Shown here: one piece after another, positions 44,764 through 56,895 of the stretch | Layout: every line of letters begins with the position of its first letter | Position numbering within the stretch: position 1 is the stretch's first letter | Source: Hysterangium stoloniferum | Taxonomy: Eukaryota; Basidiomycota; Agaricomycetes; Hysterangiales; Hysterangiaceae | DNA length: 64,000 bases | Direction: 5' to 3' | Assembly: GCA_015178975.1 (NCBI GenBank) | Contig: WHVD01000042.1 | Location: forward strand, 239,501 to 303,500 | Program-made: the position numbers and the translations under genes | Notes under the pieces: model-generated | What the model was told of the DNA's origin: nothing | The model's input: the letters and a program-made list of their open reading frames with translations, nothing else | Database searches by the model: none

Positions 44764-45450
44764 GTAATAAATCAACTTATCACACATAAATTTTACTGCA
44801 CAGCTCATGTATCTCATCATCCTAAGGACAATAATAGCCTTAGTCTGATACACTAACTGCAAGCACCTACACTTGCAGAATCTAGAATTCTTTGTCAGCA
44901 CTCTTGAACTTAGCTAATTATCTAAGTTCCCCCAGCCTCACAGCTACCCTTAGGCTTATTAATTATGTACATAATAAACCTAATAAGTATTCTTACTGAA
45001 ATCCCTGCCAACACTTAGATTATTCATGGCCCATCCCTAAGTTAGTGAATTAATCAAGTACAACCACACAAGAAATCCAACACAAATTATTTTCTCTATT
45101 AATAAATTATTTAACACCTTGTTAAATATCTATTAATAGTTACAAATGAGCATACAAGAAACCGAAGCTAATATCAAGTCTCTACTAAGTTACTGTGCAT
45201 ATACTCAGCTTCTAGCCTCTATTCTCAAGGAATACATAGCTGTTTATTTGCTAAAAGAGTCATATATTATTCTATTGAACCTTTCAATAATCAAAATAAG
45301 CATTGATTTTAGTTGTTTAAGCTTAATAGTGCAACTAATTAATCTATCAGTATTTAAATTACTGGACCTTTGCTTATTTTATTATTGAAGCTCTGTGACA
45401 CTATAGCATATATTGAGCTATCTAAGAGAAACCCCTAAATACATTACATA
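44764..45450. other. AT-rich stretch, possibly a decayed DNA transposon
   Basis: Mostly non-coding. An 80-codon plus-strand frame (45146-45388) begins MSIQETEANIKSLLSYC. Its first 30 residues faintly resemble the N-terminal helix of pogo-type transposases, but its second half is plain hydrophobic AT-rich translation. I do not call it a gene. Confidence 0.3.
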
Positions 45451-46128
45451 ACCCTGTGTGTCTCATGCACCAGTCCTTGGACTCCACTGGACCCCCTGCA
45501 CATCCAACCTGTCTATACCTGACATTGTCTCATGCATCAAGTCCCTGGACTCCCGGAGCCCTCTAACTGAGCCCTGCTCCAGTTATGGTTAAATGCCCTG
45601 TCATGTTTTGGACCCCACTCCCATTCCGTTCCATCCCTAATACCTAGTTTGGTATTTACTTGTTTCATTTCATGTTTAATAGTTCTGCCCCTCATTAATA
45701 CTGGATTTGGTATTATTACATTTCACAGTCTATATAAGTCTCCTATATTCATGTACTTAGAATCCAGTTTCAATCTCGAACAAGTTACACCCTCATCCTG
45801 ATCCAGTCTCTAGTCCTCTTGTCTGTCTGCATGCTCAATTCCCAGAACTCCCATGGGAACTCCAGAATCTACATCTTCCTGTATGCATTCTGTCAGCTCA
45901 AAATATGGACACCCAAATGAGTGTACGAGGGTGCAGCACATAAGCAGAAGCCAAGTCCATCTCAGCAGTATTACTTCTGGTAATTATTCTGATACCACAT
46001 TCCTTGTACTAATATCCCTGGAATCTCCCTGGACTTATTACCCAGGGAATCTGTGGGACAATTCCTGGAAAAGAGGTGTTTGGAATAATTACCAGAAAAA
46101 TCTGCAGGACTTCCAGAGCTTTGTTTGG
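45451..46128 (+). repeat. LTR-G fragment
   Basis: It shares long blocks with LTR-G: CTGTCAGCTCAAAATATGGA near 45,890, and GATACCACATTCCTTGTACT. It is truncated at both ends. Confidence 0.72.
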
Positions 46129-48877
46129 AACTAAACAATTTGGACAACATTTTGGTATTTTCTGAAGATCCCACACTTCACAATAAACAAGTCTGTGAAG
46201 TTTTCTGAAGACTCCAAAAAAACAGTCTTTTCACTAATGGTAAAAAATGCTATTTTGACATGGACTCTATTAAATATTTAGGTTTCATTATTGGGCCTGA
46301 TGGTGTCCATATGGATGAAACTAAAGTTCAAATTGTCCATGATTGGCCCAACCCACAGAAAGTCAAGGATATCCAGTCATCTTTAGGCTTCACAAATTTC
46401 TACCTTTGATTTATTCAGAACTATTTGGATATTACAATACCACTCACTTGACTTACCTGTAAATCTCAACCATGGGTTTTTGACATGAAATGCCATTCCA
46501 ACTTTCAGACTTTAAAAATGCCTTCACTTCTGCTCTGATTCTTTCTCATTGGAAACCTGATGTTCCAATTATTGTGGGAACTGATGCTTCCAATGGCAAA
46601 ATTCACCCAGTTGCATTTCTTTCCTGGACACTTTCAATTTCTGAACTCAATTATGACATTCATGATAAGGAACTTTTGGCTATCTTCAAGGCTTTCAAGC
46701 ATTGGCAGCACTATCTCAAAGATTCTGCAATTCTGGTCAATTTGCTACTGATCACAAGAATTTGGAATATTTCTCAACAACTAAATTTTTCACCCATTGA
46801 TGCCCAATGGTCTGAATTTCTCTCCACTTTCAATATGATTATCCATTTCTGACCCAGACATCTTGGTGGAAAACCAGATGCCATGACTCAATGATGGGAT
46901 GTCTATCTCAAGAGGAGGAAAGTAACTATGCCATTGTTAACCCACACAATATGAAACCAGTTTTTACAATGCAACAACTTTCCACATCTATCTGAGTGAC
47001 TTCCCTCTACCATCCAATTATGTGTAGCATTATGATTATGGACATTGAGCAACTACATCAAGATATCCTCTCCACACTCACTTCTGATCCTGCTCTCAAG
47101 TCACACCCAGAAGTTCCTGAAGATCCCAATCAACCCCAGTGGTCCCAAGACTCTCAAGGGTTCATTCATCTCGATGGATATATTTACATACATTCCAGAT
47201 TCTGACAATCTCTGACTCTGCATACTTCAGTACAAACACAAACATCCAATCTCTGGACATTATGGCATTAAAACACTCTTGGATTAATCTGAAGAGAATA
47301 TACTTGGCCCAACCTCCAAGATTTTGTAACCCAGTTCTGTAAGTCATGCACTACCTGCTTACACTCCAAATCCTAGAGAAATAAGCCATATGGCCTTCTC
47401 AAGCAACTTCTGATACTGGAAAAACCCTGGAATTCAATTTCCATGGATTTCATTGAACAACTGCTTCCAAAGGCTATACATCCATCCTCATTGTTGTAGA
47501 CCAATTCTCAACACAAGGAATTTTCATACCCACTCATGATACAATCACATTCTTGCAACTAGTGGAACTTTTCATCTTTCATGTATTTTCCAAACATGGT
47601 GTTCCATCTCACATAACTTCTGATCAAGGTTCCAAGTTTGTTTCCCATTTCTTCAAGGCTCTTGGAAAAGCTCTCAATATGAAATTACACTTCACCTCAA
47701 GATATCATCTGGAAGGTGACAGAAAAATGAAATATGTCAACCAAACCCTGGAACAATACCTCTGCATTTATTGCAACTATCAACAGGACAATTGGAAATC
47801 CCTTCTTCCACTCATGGAATTTGCTTACAATAACTCTCCAAATGCCACTACCAGCATCTCTCCCTTCTTCCTTCTTCACCAATAAAGGATGCAATCCTAA
47901 TCTCACAGTACATCCCAAATGAGATCTTGCATCTGCTCATGCTCAAGAATGGATTACTGACCTTGATGAGTTACACCAGGAACTTTGGAAAGCCATTTCT
48001 TCTGCCCAGGAACATTATGAATGTTCCATGGATAAAAACAGAATCCTACCTCCTAACTTCAAGATTGGAGACCATGTTTTTGTAAAAGCTCAATTCTTCC
48101 AAACTACCTGACCTTCCAAGAAACTTTCCAAGAAATTCTTAGGTCCTTTCAAGATCATAGCACAAGCTGGCTCACTTTCCTGGACTCTCTGACTTTCCAA
48201 TGGTATGCAAGTAGTTCATCCCATTTTCCACATTTCCATGTTAGAACCCTGTGTTCCTAACAACATCCTGGAATGCACTCAACCTCCACATCCTCCAGTC
48301 ATCATTGACAGAGAACCCAAATTTGCAGTTGCTGAGATTTTGGATTCTAAAATCAACAATTGCCAACATACTTGTAAATTGCTTTATTTAGTCAAATGGG
48401 CAGGCTACAAAGGTACTGACAAAGAAACTTCATGAATATTGGCCATGGAACTTGGACATGCTATGGAAATTGTAACCAACTTCCACACTACTTATCCTAG
48501 TAAAACCAGACCTTTATTAGCACTCTAATTTTCCATTCCCTGTCTGTCTATCTGTCTGTCTGTCTAGTTTCTGGCCATTTCCAATCACTTCTGACACTTC
48601 CAACTTTACTCTCTTTCACAGAATTTTTCAGGTCACACCAAGAAATTTTTGCTCAAGTCAATTAATTAAAAAAAATAAAGATAACAATTATTTCAGTGTT
48701 TCCAGTACTTTAACTAAATTACTCCTCCAGTTCAACTCCCATCTCATCTGCAATCTCCATCTCAATTTCCACTCCCCTCACCATTTCCTGCACCTCCTCA
48801 TCTTCACTTTCCAGCTTTTCCCCTGACACCCACCTCTCCTCAACCATATCTGCCAACAGACCATTCAGCTCATCTTT

Positions 48878-49730
48878 TTACTTATCAGTGTATCTTTCAG
48901 AAACCACAATTATGCTGATACTGATTATTACCTTCTCCAAGAATTCATTTTGTCTCTGGAAGTTCCAATTCATCATCTGGAATCCCTTTTCTTGGATGTC
49001 ATTATGGTGCTCTAAGGTTTCCTGAGCCTTCATCAGCTCCATCCCAATAAATACCATTGCATTTACAGTATCTCTGAGGAGTCTGATACTGGTATCATCT
49101 TCCACACTTGGCCCTACAGTTTCTGAAGGCTTGGTTTTTTCTGAGGTTTCCATGATCACTATTTTTTCAGCCTTCTCTGTTTTTTCCACCTCTTTGACCT
49201 TCTGGCCTTTTTTGCCATTTGGAGTCAACTTCATGGCAAGAGTGCATGGAATCCTGTTTACTGTGCATGGGTAACAGGTTCCACCCCATTTTACCTTCTG
49301 TCTCCAACAAGTAATACCCCAGCTCACACATCACTGACACAGAACTTCATGGGCAGTCTCCATATGTTCTGAAGCCCTGGTCTTTTGTTTCTGTTTCAGA
49401 TATCAGCCACATGCTGGAACTCTTACAAAACAACTCACTTTGGACTCAAAGGCATAGCCTCTTCCTCCTCATCCACTTCATCAGCTTTCTGTTGTTGTTT
49501 TCCATTATTGGAAACACATGGAACATTGCTGGTTCACTCACCTTTCTGTCCCATTTCTCTTTTAATCTCTGTTCTTCCACCTTGGCATCCTGCCATTTCT
49601 TCTCCACCTCATCCTGCAACCTCTGATCTTCCACTATTTTCCAAAACCATTCCCTCCTCTGCTCCTCTTTCTCTTTCTCCACCTTAATCCACTCCAACTC
49701 ACATTTTTCTGCCTCTCTGAACTCCCACAT
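48878..49730 (-). pseudogene. Antisense zinc-cluster/coiled-coil gene, third copy
   Basis: Minus strand, between chromodomain and 3' LTR of T3-6. The upstream part (49,730-49,446) is coiled coil, with EKCELEWIKVEKEKEEQRRE and DEVEKKWQDAKVEEQRLKEK. The downstream part (49,327-48,878) has a cysteine cluster, GGTCYPCTVNRIPCTL, then a basic stretch (NGKKGQKVKEVEK). It is more diverged than the other two copies but has the same order of parts. Fossil. Confidence 0.6.
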
Positions 49731-50261
49731 TAACTCTTTCGCCTCCTCCTCTTGTTGTCACCTTACCTCCTCCATCCTCTGTCATTTGCATTGAAGTTCT
49801 TCAACTTTCAACATTTTGGCAATTTTGGCTCCTGAATCTTCCAGAGTGATGGTAAATAAAGGATGATGAATTGACATCCAAGTCATAGTTAAAGAAATAA
49901 AAATCATTATTCAAATATTTGGAAGTTTGTATACTCAGATCAGCAAGCCAAAACTCTCCACTTCCAAACATATGTTTTTTCACGACACATAATGGATAAC
50001 TGAAGTTCAACACTTAGTACCTAATTGCCTCTATGGGACTTTGGCCTAACAGGGGTACTGTTATGACCCATTCCCAGATACTTCAATCTTCTGTAATTAT
50101 CTGTAATGTTCCTTAACTTTCCAAACCAACTTCCAACCATGGAATATTTATAGTTCCAGTACTTCTGAACCTTATCCTTGTTCTGCATTTGGTAACTTGT
50201 CAGTCAACAAGTATTCATTTGTTTGCTTGTTGTATTCCCATTTTGGAATACTTACCCTAAT

Positions 50262-50897
50262 TGTGAAGAATGGTGGAAGTTCTAACCGTTCTACTGTATA
50301 TACGAAGAATATTGACCGTTTAGATACAACATGTAGTTGTATTGACTGTCTAAGTTCAATACATGCTGAACAAGTATTGACTATTTAGTTCAATATGTCT
50401 GGGTGAAGTAACTATCTAAGATAGAGTAGATAGCTACAATGAAATAAAGGAATCGACCGTTAGGTGCGATTCCAAGTGACTGCTTGAGTAGAAAAGAGTA
50501 ACGAGAGTCGAATGGTAGAATAGTGCGGATGTCGTCCGCGCGGATTGAGATATAAATGGGGTTTCGACTGGTACAGTTCGAAACTAAGATTATGTAGATA
50601 GTTGAAACCCATTTGCAACGGTCGAGACGATACCTCAATCACAACTTACAGGACACTAACTGTGTGTCTGGGTAAGTCGGGGTTGCAAGGTAAAAAGTGT
50701 CTGAGTTTTAACTACGGGCACTAGAATACATAAGTCTGGCGTGTATGCACCCACAAGAGTCAATGTACCGCATACATAGGTCATCGAACTAATTATAAGT
50801 GTATAATAAAATAGAGAGTAGTAGAAATAATAAAGGGAATATAGTATGAGCTCATCCAGACTATATTTCCTGAGTATATTTTGCTGTACCTCTCACA
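50262..50897 (-). repeat. Solo LTR-C in the 3' LTR of T3-6
   Basis: 636 bp, TGTGAAGAATGG to TACCTCTCACA on the plus strand, with exact target duplication CTAAT (50257-50261 and 50898-50902). Confidence 0.93.
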
Positions 50898-51242
50898 CTA
50901 ATCCATCTTATTATGATCCTAGTTTGTAGTACAATAGTGAAAGAACTTATATTAGTTTCCATGAATTTGTACTTTACCTTAGATCTGATATCAAATAGTT
51001 TCTTATTCCTTCCTTCTTTCTGTACACTCAATATTTGGGACTCTTTGGAACTCTGAATATCTGTAATCTTCCCACATAAATTCCATCTCTGAAATTAAGG
51101 ACATTCCGAACATTTGTGTAGGGGTGCAGCACATACATACATACATAAGCTGAGGCCAATGTCCTGACCCTATCTAAATGTTTTTGAGTTCCCAGTTATT
51201 TCCTGATAGTTCTAGAATAAGTTCCTGACACAGCACTTAACA

Positions 51243-51805
51243 CCAAGCTCCACTACATTTACAGAGTCAGACCTTCCGACTAGTACAATCTCTATCATTG
51301 CCTCCCCCTCAATTAGCTCATATCATATCATCAGCCCCCCAACTTAGAGTCCTCCTCCCCCATTTTGCTTAGATTTTAACAAGTAGCTCAGTAATACAAA
51401 TAAAATATTGTCCATTTTTCTATATATTGTCAACTTCTAATAATTTGTCCATTAGGGTAGGCTGGGTTGGGGGTGTCTGGGTACTGTAGTGTACAGGACA
51501 AGTAGGGATTGGAGAGTAGAAGGTCCTGGTAGGTTCAACTGTTCAGACACTTTCTTTCTTGGAGACATGATGGAAACAATCTGTGAGATTGGATCAGAAT
51601 ATACTATTAAGCTTGGGGCTTATGGGCAGAAATCTAGGAAAAACCTGTGGATGTTCTGGGGATGGGTAGGACTTAGCTTCAGCTTATGTGCTGCACCCTC
51701 ACACAATCATCAGGTCCTAACTTCAGGCATGGGTTGGGAGGCCTGGGGAGTCTGAGAATCCACAATGACTCAAAGTTGGGAGATGTGGGGGCTCTAAGAA
51801 TATGC
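51243..51805. other. LTR debris, no gene
   Basis: It contains one copy of the shared LTR motif (GGACTTAGCTTCAGCTTATG at 51,670) and a pyrimidine-rich stretch (51,290-51,360). The frame at 51,489-51,755 overlaps the LTR motif and is not a gene. Confidence 0.5.
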
Positions 51806-51807
51806 TG

Positions 51808-54800
51808 TATCATAAAATGAGCATGTGCTCTGGAGCCTCCAGGAGGCTCCAGCAGCACCAGAGTATTCAGAGAACATCACCCAGTTTCAAATGCTCTCAG
51901 AGCACTAAAGAGATGACAATATCTCTTGCAAATATTTTTCTCTCACTACTCTCACTACTTTATTTACTCTAGTTGTATTTATAATATTTACAAAAAATAT
52001 TCATTTAGAAAAATAAATTTAAGAACTTCAAATACAATTGTGATGCAAAAAGTGATTATTATTATTATCAAAAATTTGTATCACTAGTCACACAATTACA
52101 AAACACAATAAAAAATATAAGAAAAATAAATAAAAACAAGCCATAAACAATGTTCATGCTACAAGCAATGAAACAACCAGTGGAGTTGGCTGTCATGAAG
52201 ACATGTAGAGCTTGTTGTTATAAAAAATATAACCCGGTAAGAAGGACAACAGTAACAATACTGCATCTTCAAGCACAGCAGGGACAGTAATGTGACAAGC
52301 AAAAAAACAAGAAAGAAAAAGGAGAAACAGTATATTCCAGGCAGAAGTAAGGACAAGTGTGGGGTGAGGGCCAAGATGAATCCAAAGTGTCGAAGCAGAG
52401 ACAATGATGTGAAGGTGAAGGAAGAGATGTGTAGAGATGAAGGTGGGGAAGAGGAGACAAGTGTGGATAGTGCTAGATGTTCAGGCAGAGAAAGGATAAG
52501 GTCACAAAGAGGAAGGTGATGAGAGCATGAAGGGAAACTAAGTAGGGCCACACTGCTATAAGTATGTCACAGAATGTTTGAACCATGACTGGTATGCTAG
52601 TGTGACTGACACATGTTTATCACGTTATGTCACATTATTTCCCAGCAATATAGTGGCTCAGGGTTCTAGCCGGCTGTATCTAAATCTATGTGAATGTATT
52701 TACTCTCTCTCAGAGACTCTGGGAGCTAGTGTGTATCCTCTATAGCCTATTGAATAAGACAAATAAGGTTGCAAGTAATGAAACTCTGTTATATTTCTGC
52801 TTTAAATACTCTAGAAGTGATATTGGTACATTATCTGTTGTAAAATAATACATATTAGATGTTTTGCACTTTAAGCACTCTGAGAGTCTTTGGGAGTCAG
52901 CACCTATCCTTTAGAGCCAAAAAAAGGGATGGGAGCAAACCAGATCGTGGATGGCAGCTCCAGTGGCTAAACCACTTTACTGATGTGGTGCAAGTTGAGA
53001 TGAATGAGTAGTTATTAGAGACAAGGGTAGAAACCAAGTGGATGTGGACTGATTGGAGTGAAGTACAACGCTACAACATCAGTAAAGTGGTTTAGCCACT
53101 GGAGCTGCCAGCCATGATCCGGTTTGCTCCTGTCCCTTTTTTTGGCTGTAGAGGATAGGTGCTGACTCCCAGAGGCTCTCAGAGTGCTTAAAGTACAAAA
53201 CATCAATAATTTGTATTATTTTACAACAGATAATATACCAATATCACTTCTAGAGTATTTAAAGCAGAAATATAACAGAGTTTCATTACTTGGAACCTGA
53301 GATCTCTTCCTTATTTGTCTTATTCAATAGTCTATAGAGGATAGGCACTAGCTCCCAGAGACTCTGAGAGAGCATAAATACATTCACATAGATTTTGTTA
53401 AAATGGTAATTGAAACTTTAATGGATATTTGTGGGTAACTAGGTATTAGGCTGTGTATTGTTACAGTTGCTTAGTAATACTTAACCTTTTTGCTATCAAC
53501 CATATGTAACGATGCTCACTATCCTCTACTTTCAATAGGTTATGGGCCCTGAGGGCTTCTCACTCAGATTCGTCACTCGCAATTTGGTTCCTTCGAGTCA
53601 TAACTTGCTGTGTCTTGTTATTTACTCATCATATTCGGATCAACAGCCATATTAAGGCTTAGAAGCTGTTTTATCCACACAGTTTGAGGCATCTTGTTAT
53701 TTCCTCACTTTGGATTGGTGGGCATATTAAAGCATAGAAGCCACTGTATTTGCACAGTTGGAGTCTCTACTCATCATGTCTTGGTATTGGCGGCTGTATT
53801 AAGGCTTAGAAGCTGCGGTACTCACACAAATTGAGTCGTTACTCATCATATTTTGGTACAGGTGGCCGTATTAAGGCTTAGAAGCCACTGTACCCATAAA
53901 GTTCAAGTTACAACTCATCACATTTTGGTTTCATGTAATGCATCATTCATGTAAGCCCTTACACATGTAAGGCATCACTCAGTTTGCTACCCTTTGTTTT
54001 ATTTGGGTCCGCTGAGTCGTTATTTGTCATACCCTGTTTTTGCATAATACATCATTCGTGTAAGCCCTTATACATGTAAGGCATCACTCAGTTTGCTACC
54101 CTTTGTTTTATTTGGGTCTGCCAAGTCGTTACTCATCGTACCCTGTTTTTGTGTAACATATCATTCGTGTAAGCCCTTATGCATATAAGGCATCACTCGG
54201 TTTGCTACACCCATTGTTTATTTGGTTTTATAAGCCCTTGCACATGTAAGGTATCACTTGTTTTTCCCAACCCCCACTTTACCCATCTTGAAGGGTGTCA
54301 TATCCCTTCTAATTGCTCTCCACCGTATCAAATCAAAACACAGCCCATGGCATGGCATCGCTCTCAATTTGCACTCTGGAGATTACTGGAGATTAAAGGA
54401 GTATCACCATACCTAGGATCGAAGGAGTGTTAGGGAAGTTTCAATTAAAGGAGTGTGTTAAAATGGTAATTGAAACTTTAATGGATATTTGTGGGTAACT
54501 AGGTATTAGGCTATGTATTGTTACAGTTGCTTAGTAATACATAATACTTAGAGCACAAAGGGAAACTAAGCAGGGCCACACTGCTATAAGTATGTCACAG
54601 AATGTTTGAACCGTGACTGGTATGCTACTGTGACTGACACATGTTTATCACATTATGTCACATTATTTCCCAGCAATATAGTGGCTCTGGGTTCTAGCTG
54701 GCTGTATCTAAATCTATTGAAAGTAGAGGATAGTGAGCATCATTACATATGGTTGATAGCAAAAAGGTTCGACACTTTGGATTCATCTTGGCCCTTACCC

Positions 54801-55366
54801 CCACACTTGTCCTTACTTCTGCCTGGAATATACTGTGTCTCCTTTTTCTTTCTTGTTTTTTTTGCTTGTCACATTACTATCCCTGCTGTGCTGGAAGATG
54901 CAGTATTGTTACTGTTGTCCTTCTCACTGGGTTATATTTTTCATAACAACAAGCTCTACATGTCTTTATGACAGCCAACTATACTGGTTGTTTCATTGCT
55001 TGTAGTGTGAACATTGTTTATGGCATGTTTTTATTTATTTATGTAATTTATGGATCATTTTTTATTGTGTTTTGTAATTGTGCAACTAGTGGTACTAATG
55101 TTTGATAATAATAATAATCACTTTCCGCATCACAATTGTATTTGAATTTTTTAAATTTATTTTTCTAAATGAATATTTATTGTAAATATTATAAATATAG
55201 CTAGAGTAACTAGAGTAGTGAGAGTAGTGAGAGAAAAATATTTGCAAGAGATATTGTCATCTCTATAGTGCTCTGGGAGCATTTGAAACTGGGTGATGTT
55301 CTCTGAATGCTCCAGTGCCGCTGGAACCTCCTGGAGGCTCCAGATCACATGCTCATTTTACTGATG
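51808..55366. mobile_element. Foldback composite with nested inverted repeats
   Basis: Outer inverted repeat: 51,808-52,398 against 54,770-55,366, from AAAATGAGCATGTGCTCTGG to CAAAGTGTCGAA. Inner inverted repeat: 52,680-52,990 against 53,074-53,395, ending in AAATCTATGTGAATG. A third pair is 53,488-53,541 against 54,716-54,769 (CTCACTATCCTCTACTTTCA). A direct repeat of about 160 bp lies at 52,528-52,687 and 54,560-54,719 (AGGGCCACACTGCTATAAG). No transposase is seen. It looks like repeated insertion of foldback elements into each other, plus a separate repeat-flanked insert (53396-54540). Confidence 0.75.
53396..54540 (+). mobile_element. Insert with 85-bp direct terminal repeats and tandem arrays
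   Basis: 85-bp direct repeats (53396-53480 and 54456-54540) begin TGTTAAAATGGTAATTG and differ at one base. Between them are two tandem arrays. One, at about 53,560-53,910, has units near 60 bp with TATTAAGGCTTAGAAGC. The other, at about 53,930-54,240, has units near 109 bp with CATGTAAGGCATCACTCAG. There is no coding capacity. The form suggests a miniature terminal-repeat element, but LTR ends (TG..CA) are not clear. Confidence 0.5.
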
Positions 55367-55909
55367 AACACATCCTAGACTATGTAGACTGAGTAATTAT
55401 TGTACTACTAATCTGGTGAAACAAAAAGATATTGAGGTTCCTGTATTTCAGCTCCTGCCAGGAGATAGCTGAAAATTTTCCAATATAAAGGAGGAAGTTG
55501 TACAATTGGTGAAACAGAGTAAATTTAAACTGCACCATTCAGAAGACTTGAATGACCCCTTGGCTTCCGGTCTCCACTGAGTCTACTAAGGATATTGTGT
55601 CTAGGAAAGAATTAGATAAGAGGACTCGCACAGATGAAGGGCTGGGGTGGCACTTAATCAGAGTGGTCAAGCTACACAATAATGTTAGGTATATATATCT
55701 GCTAATTGTGATAGATAAATACACACCTTGTTGATGCATGCAGAAACTCTGAAATTTGTGAGCCATACACTATAAACAACAAAAGCACAAGACAACCAAT
55801 CAGATTGTACCAAGATGCATTGATGCACTTCAGACAGAAAGGAGGGTGATGACAGTGGACTGTGATGAAGCTTTGCCCATTGAGATGTCCGCAGCAGGTG
55901 GAGATATAT
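55367..55909. other. Gene-free stretch left of the palindrome
   Basis: I see no gene, repeat or RNA that I can support here. Frames on the minus strand (55,702-56,319) run across the LINE boundary and are not genes. Confidence 0.5.
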
Positions 55910-55976
55910 ATAAATGAAAAAGAGATAGAGGTACTCCACAAATTGATGGTATCTCTGTTATACAATAAGTACATCA

Positions 55977-56587
55977 TGCACTGGGCCCTGGAACATGCCA
56001 AGTCCCACTCCTTAAAACTCTGGGAACAAGACTGGCTCCACCTCCCCCACACCAACCAAGCTGCTGTCACACTCCACAAACCCCCTGCTGTGAAACTCCC
56101 AAAGTTCCACAGGAATATGGTGGTCCCTGCCACATCCACACACATGTCATCCAGGCCATCTTGGGCCATGGCTTCTTCAGTGCCTACTACCAACATTTCC
56201 TCCCAGACCTCCCCACCTCCTGCCCTTGTGGCACAGAAGACATCCAGTCCCACCTCCACATCCTTTCTGAGTGCCCCCTTCACGAGGAATACCACCACAC
56301 CCTCTGCACTGCCTCTCAAGACCTATCGCTCCCCATTATCCTTGGCACCTACAAGGGCCTTGAAGCCCTAGCTGAGTTCATCGCTGCCTCTGACGCTTTC
56401 TGGAAAGCATAACCGGCCCACCATCCGCACCCTCCCCTTCCCTACATTTGACCCTCTTGCCCATACCAACCAGCTACATATGTACATATCCTGCCACCCC
56501 CACCTACCATTAGGGTGCTATTTCTCCCAACCACTATGTACCTTAGTTATGTGATGCGGTATATAAATGTATTAAAAATAAATAAAA
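55977..56587 (+). mobile_element. LINE 3' fragment (Tad-like), left arm only
   Basis: 5'-truncated non-LTR element with 10-bp target duplication AAGTACATCA (55967-55976 and 56588-56597). It encodes the end of the RNase H/zinc region: HGFFSAYYQHFLPDLPTSC, CPCGTEDIQSHLHILSECPL, then ILGTYKGLEALAEFIAASD and a stop at about 56,410. The tail is AATAAATAAAA. It has no partner in the right arm, so it is younger than the palindrome. Confidence 0.88.
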
Positions 56588-56633
56588 AAGTACATCACAT
56601 GTGGCCTAAATTTCAAAAATGCACATCACGTGA

Positions 56634-56895
56634 CCCTCCGCACTGCCTCTCAAGACCTATCACTCCCCATTATCCTCGGCACCTACAAGGGCCTTGAAGC
56701 CCTAGCTGAGTTCATCGCCGCCTCTGATGCTTTCCGGAAAGCATAACCGGCCCACCATCCCTGCTCTTCCCCGCCCTACATTCGACCCTCTTGCCCATAC
56801 CAACCAGCTACATACACATCCTGCCGCCCCCACCTACCATTAGGGTACTTTTCTTCCAACCGCTATGTATCTTAGTTATGCGACGCGGTATATAA
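56634..56895 (+). mobile_element. LINE 3' fragment, left arm, shared site
   Basis: 262 bp of the same LINE family, from within the final coding segment to the tail GCGGTATATAAA. It is flanked by a 19-bp duplication beginning AAAAATGCACATCACG (56615-56633 and 56896-56914). A LINE copy sits at the mirror position in the right arm. Confidence 0.88.

Larger units (their letters stand above)
46129..51242 (+). mobile_element. Ty3/gypsy chromovirus T3-6 (5' part missing)
   Basis: Plus-strand RT from just after its active site (YLGFIIGPDG at 46,275), then RNase H (TDASNGKIHPVAFLSW), integrase (SMDFIEQL near 47,440, TSDQGSKFVSHFF, CNYQQDNWKS) and chromodomain (LLYLVKWAGYKGTD) to about 48,530. Antisense gene remains follow (48,878-49,730). 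The 3' LTR-B (50059-51242) contains a solo LTR-C at 50262-50897. It is close to T3-2 in coding sequence but has a different LTR. Broken, with many breaks. Confidence 0.88.

Noticed and set aside
45146-45388. An 80-codon frame as a small gene.
   Set aside because: AT-rich hydrophobic translation without homology I can name; the faint likeness to a pogo-type N-terminus is too weak.
53560-54240. A CRISPR-like array because of regular repeats.
   Set aside because: The repeats are adjacent tandem units without unique spacers, in a eukaryotic context.
55702-56319. A 205-codon minus-strand frame near the palindrome edge.
   Set aside because: It crosses the boundary of a LINE insertion and is antisense to the LINE coding sequence.
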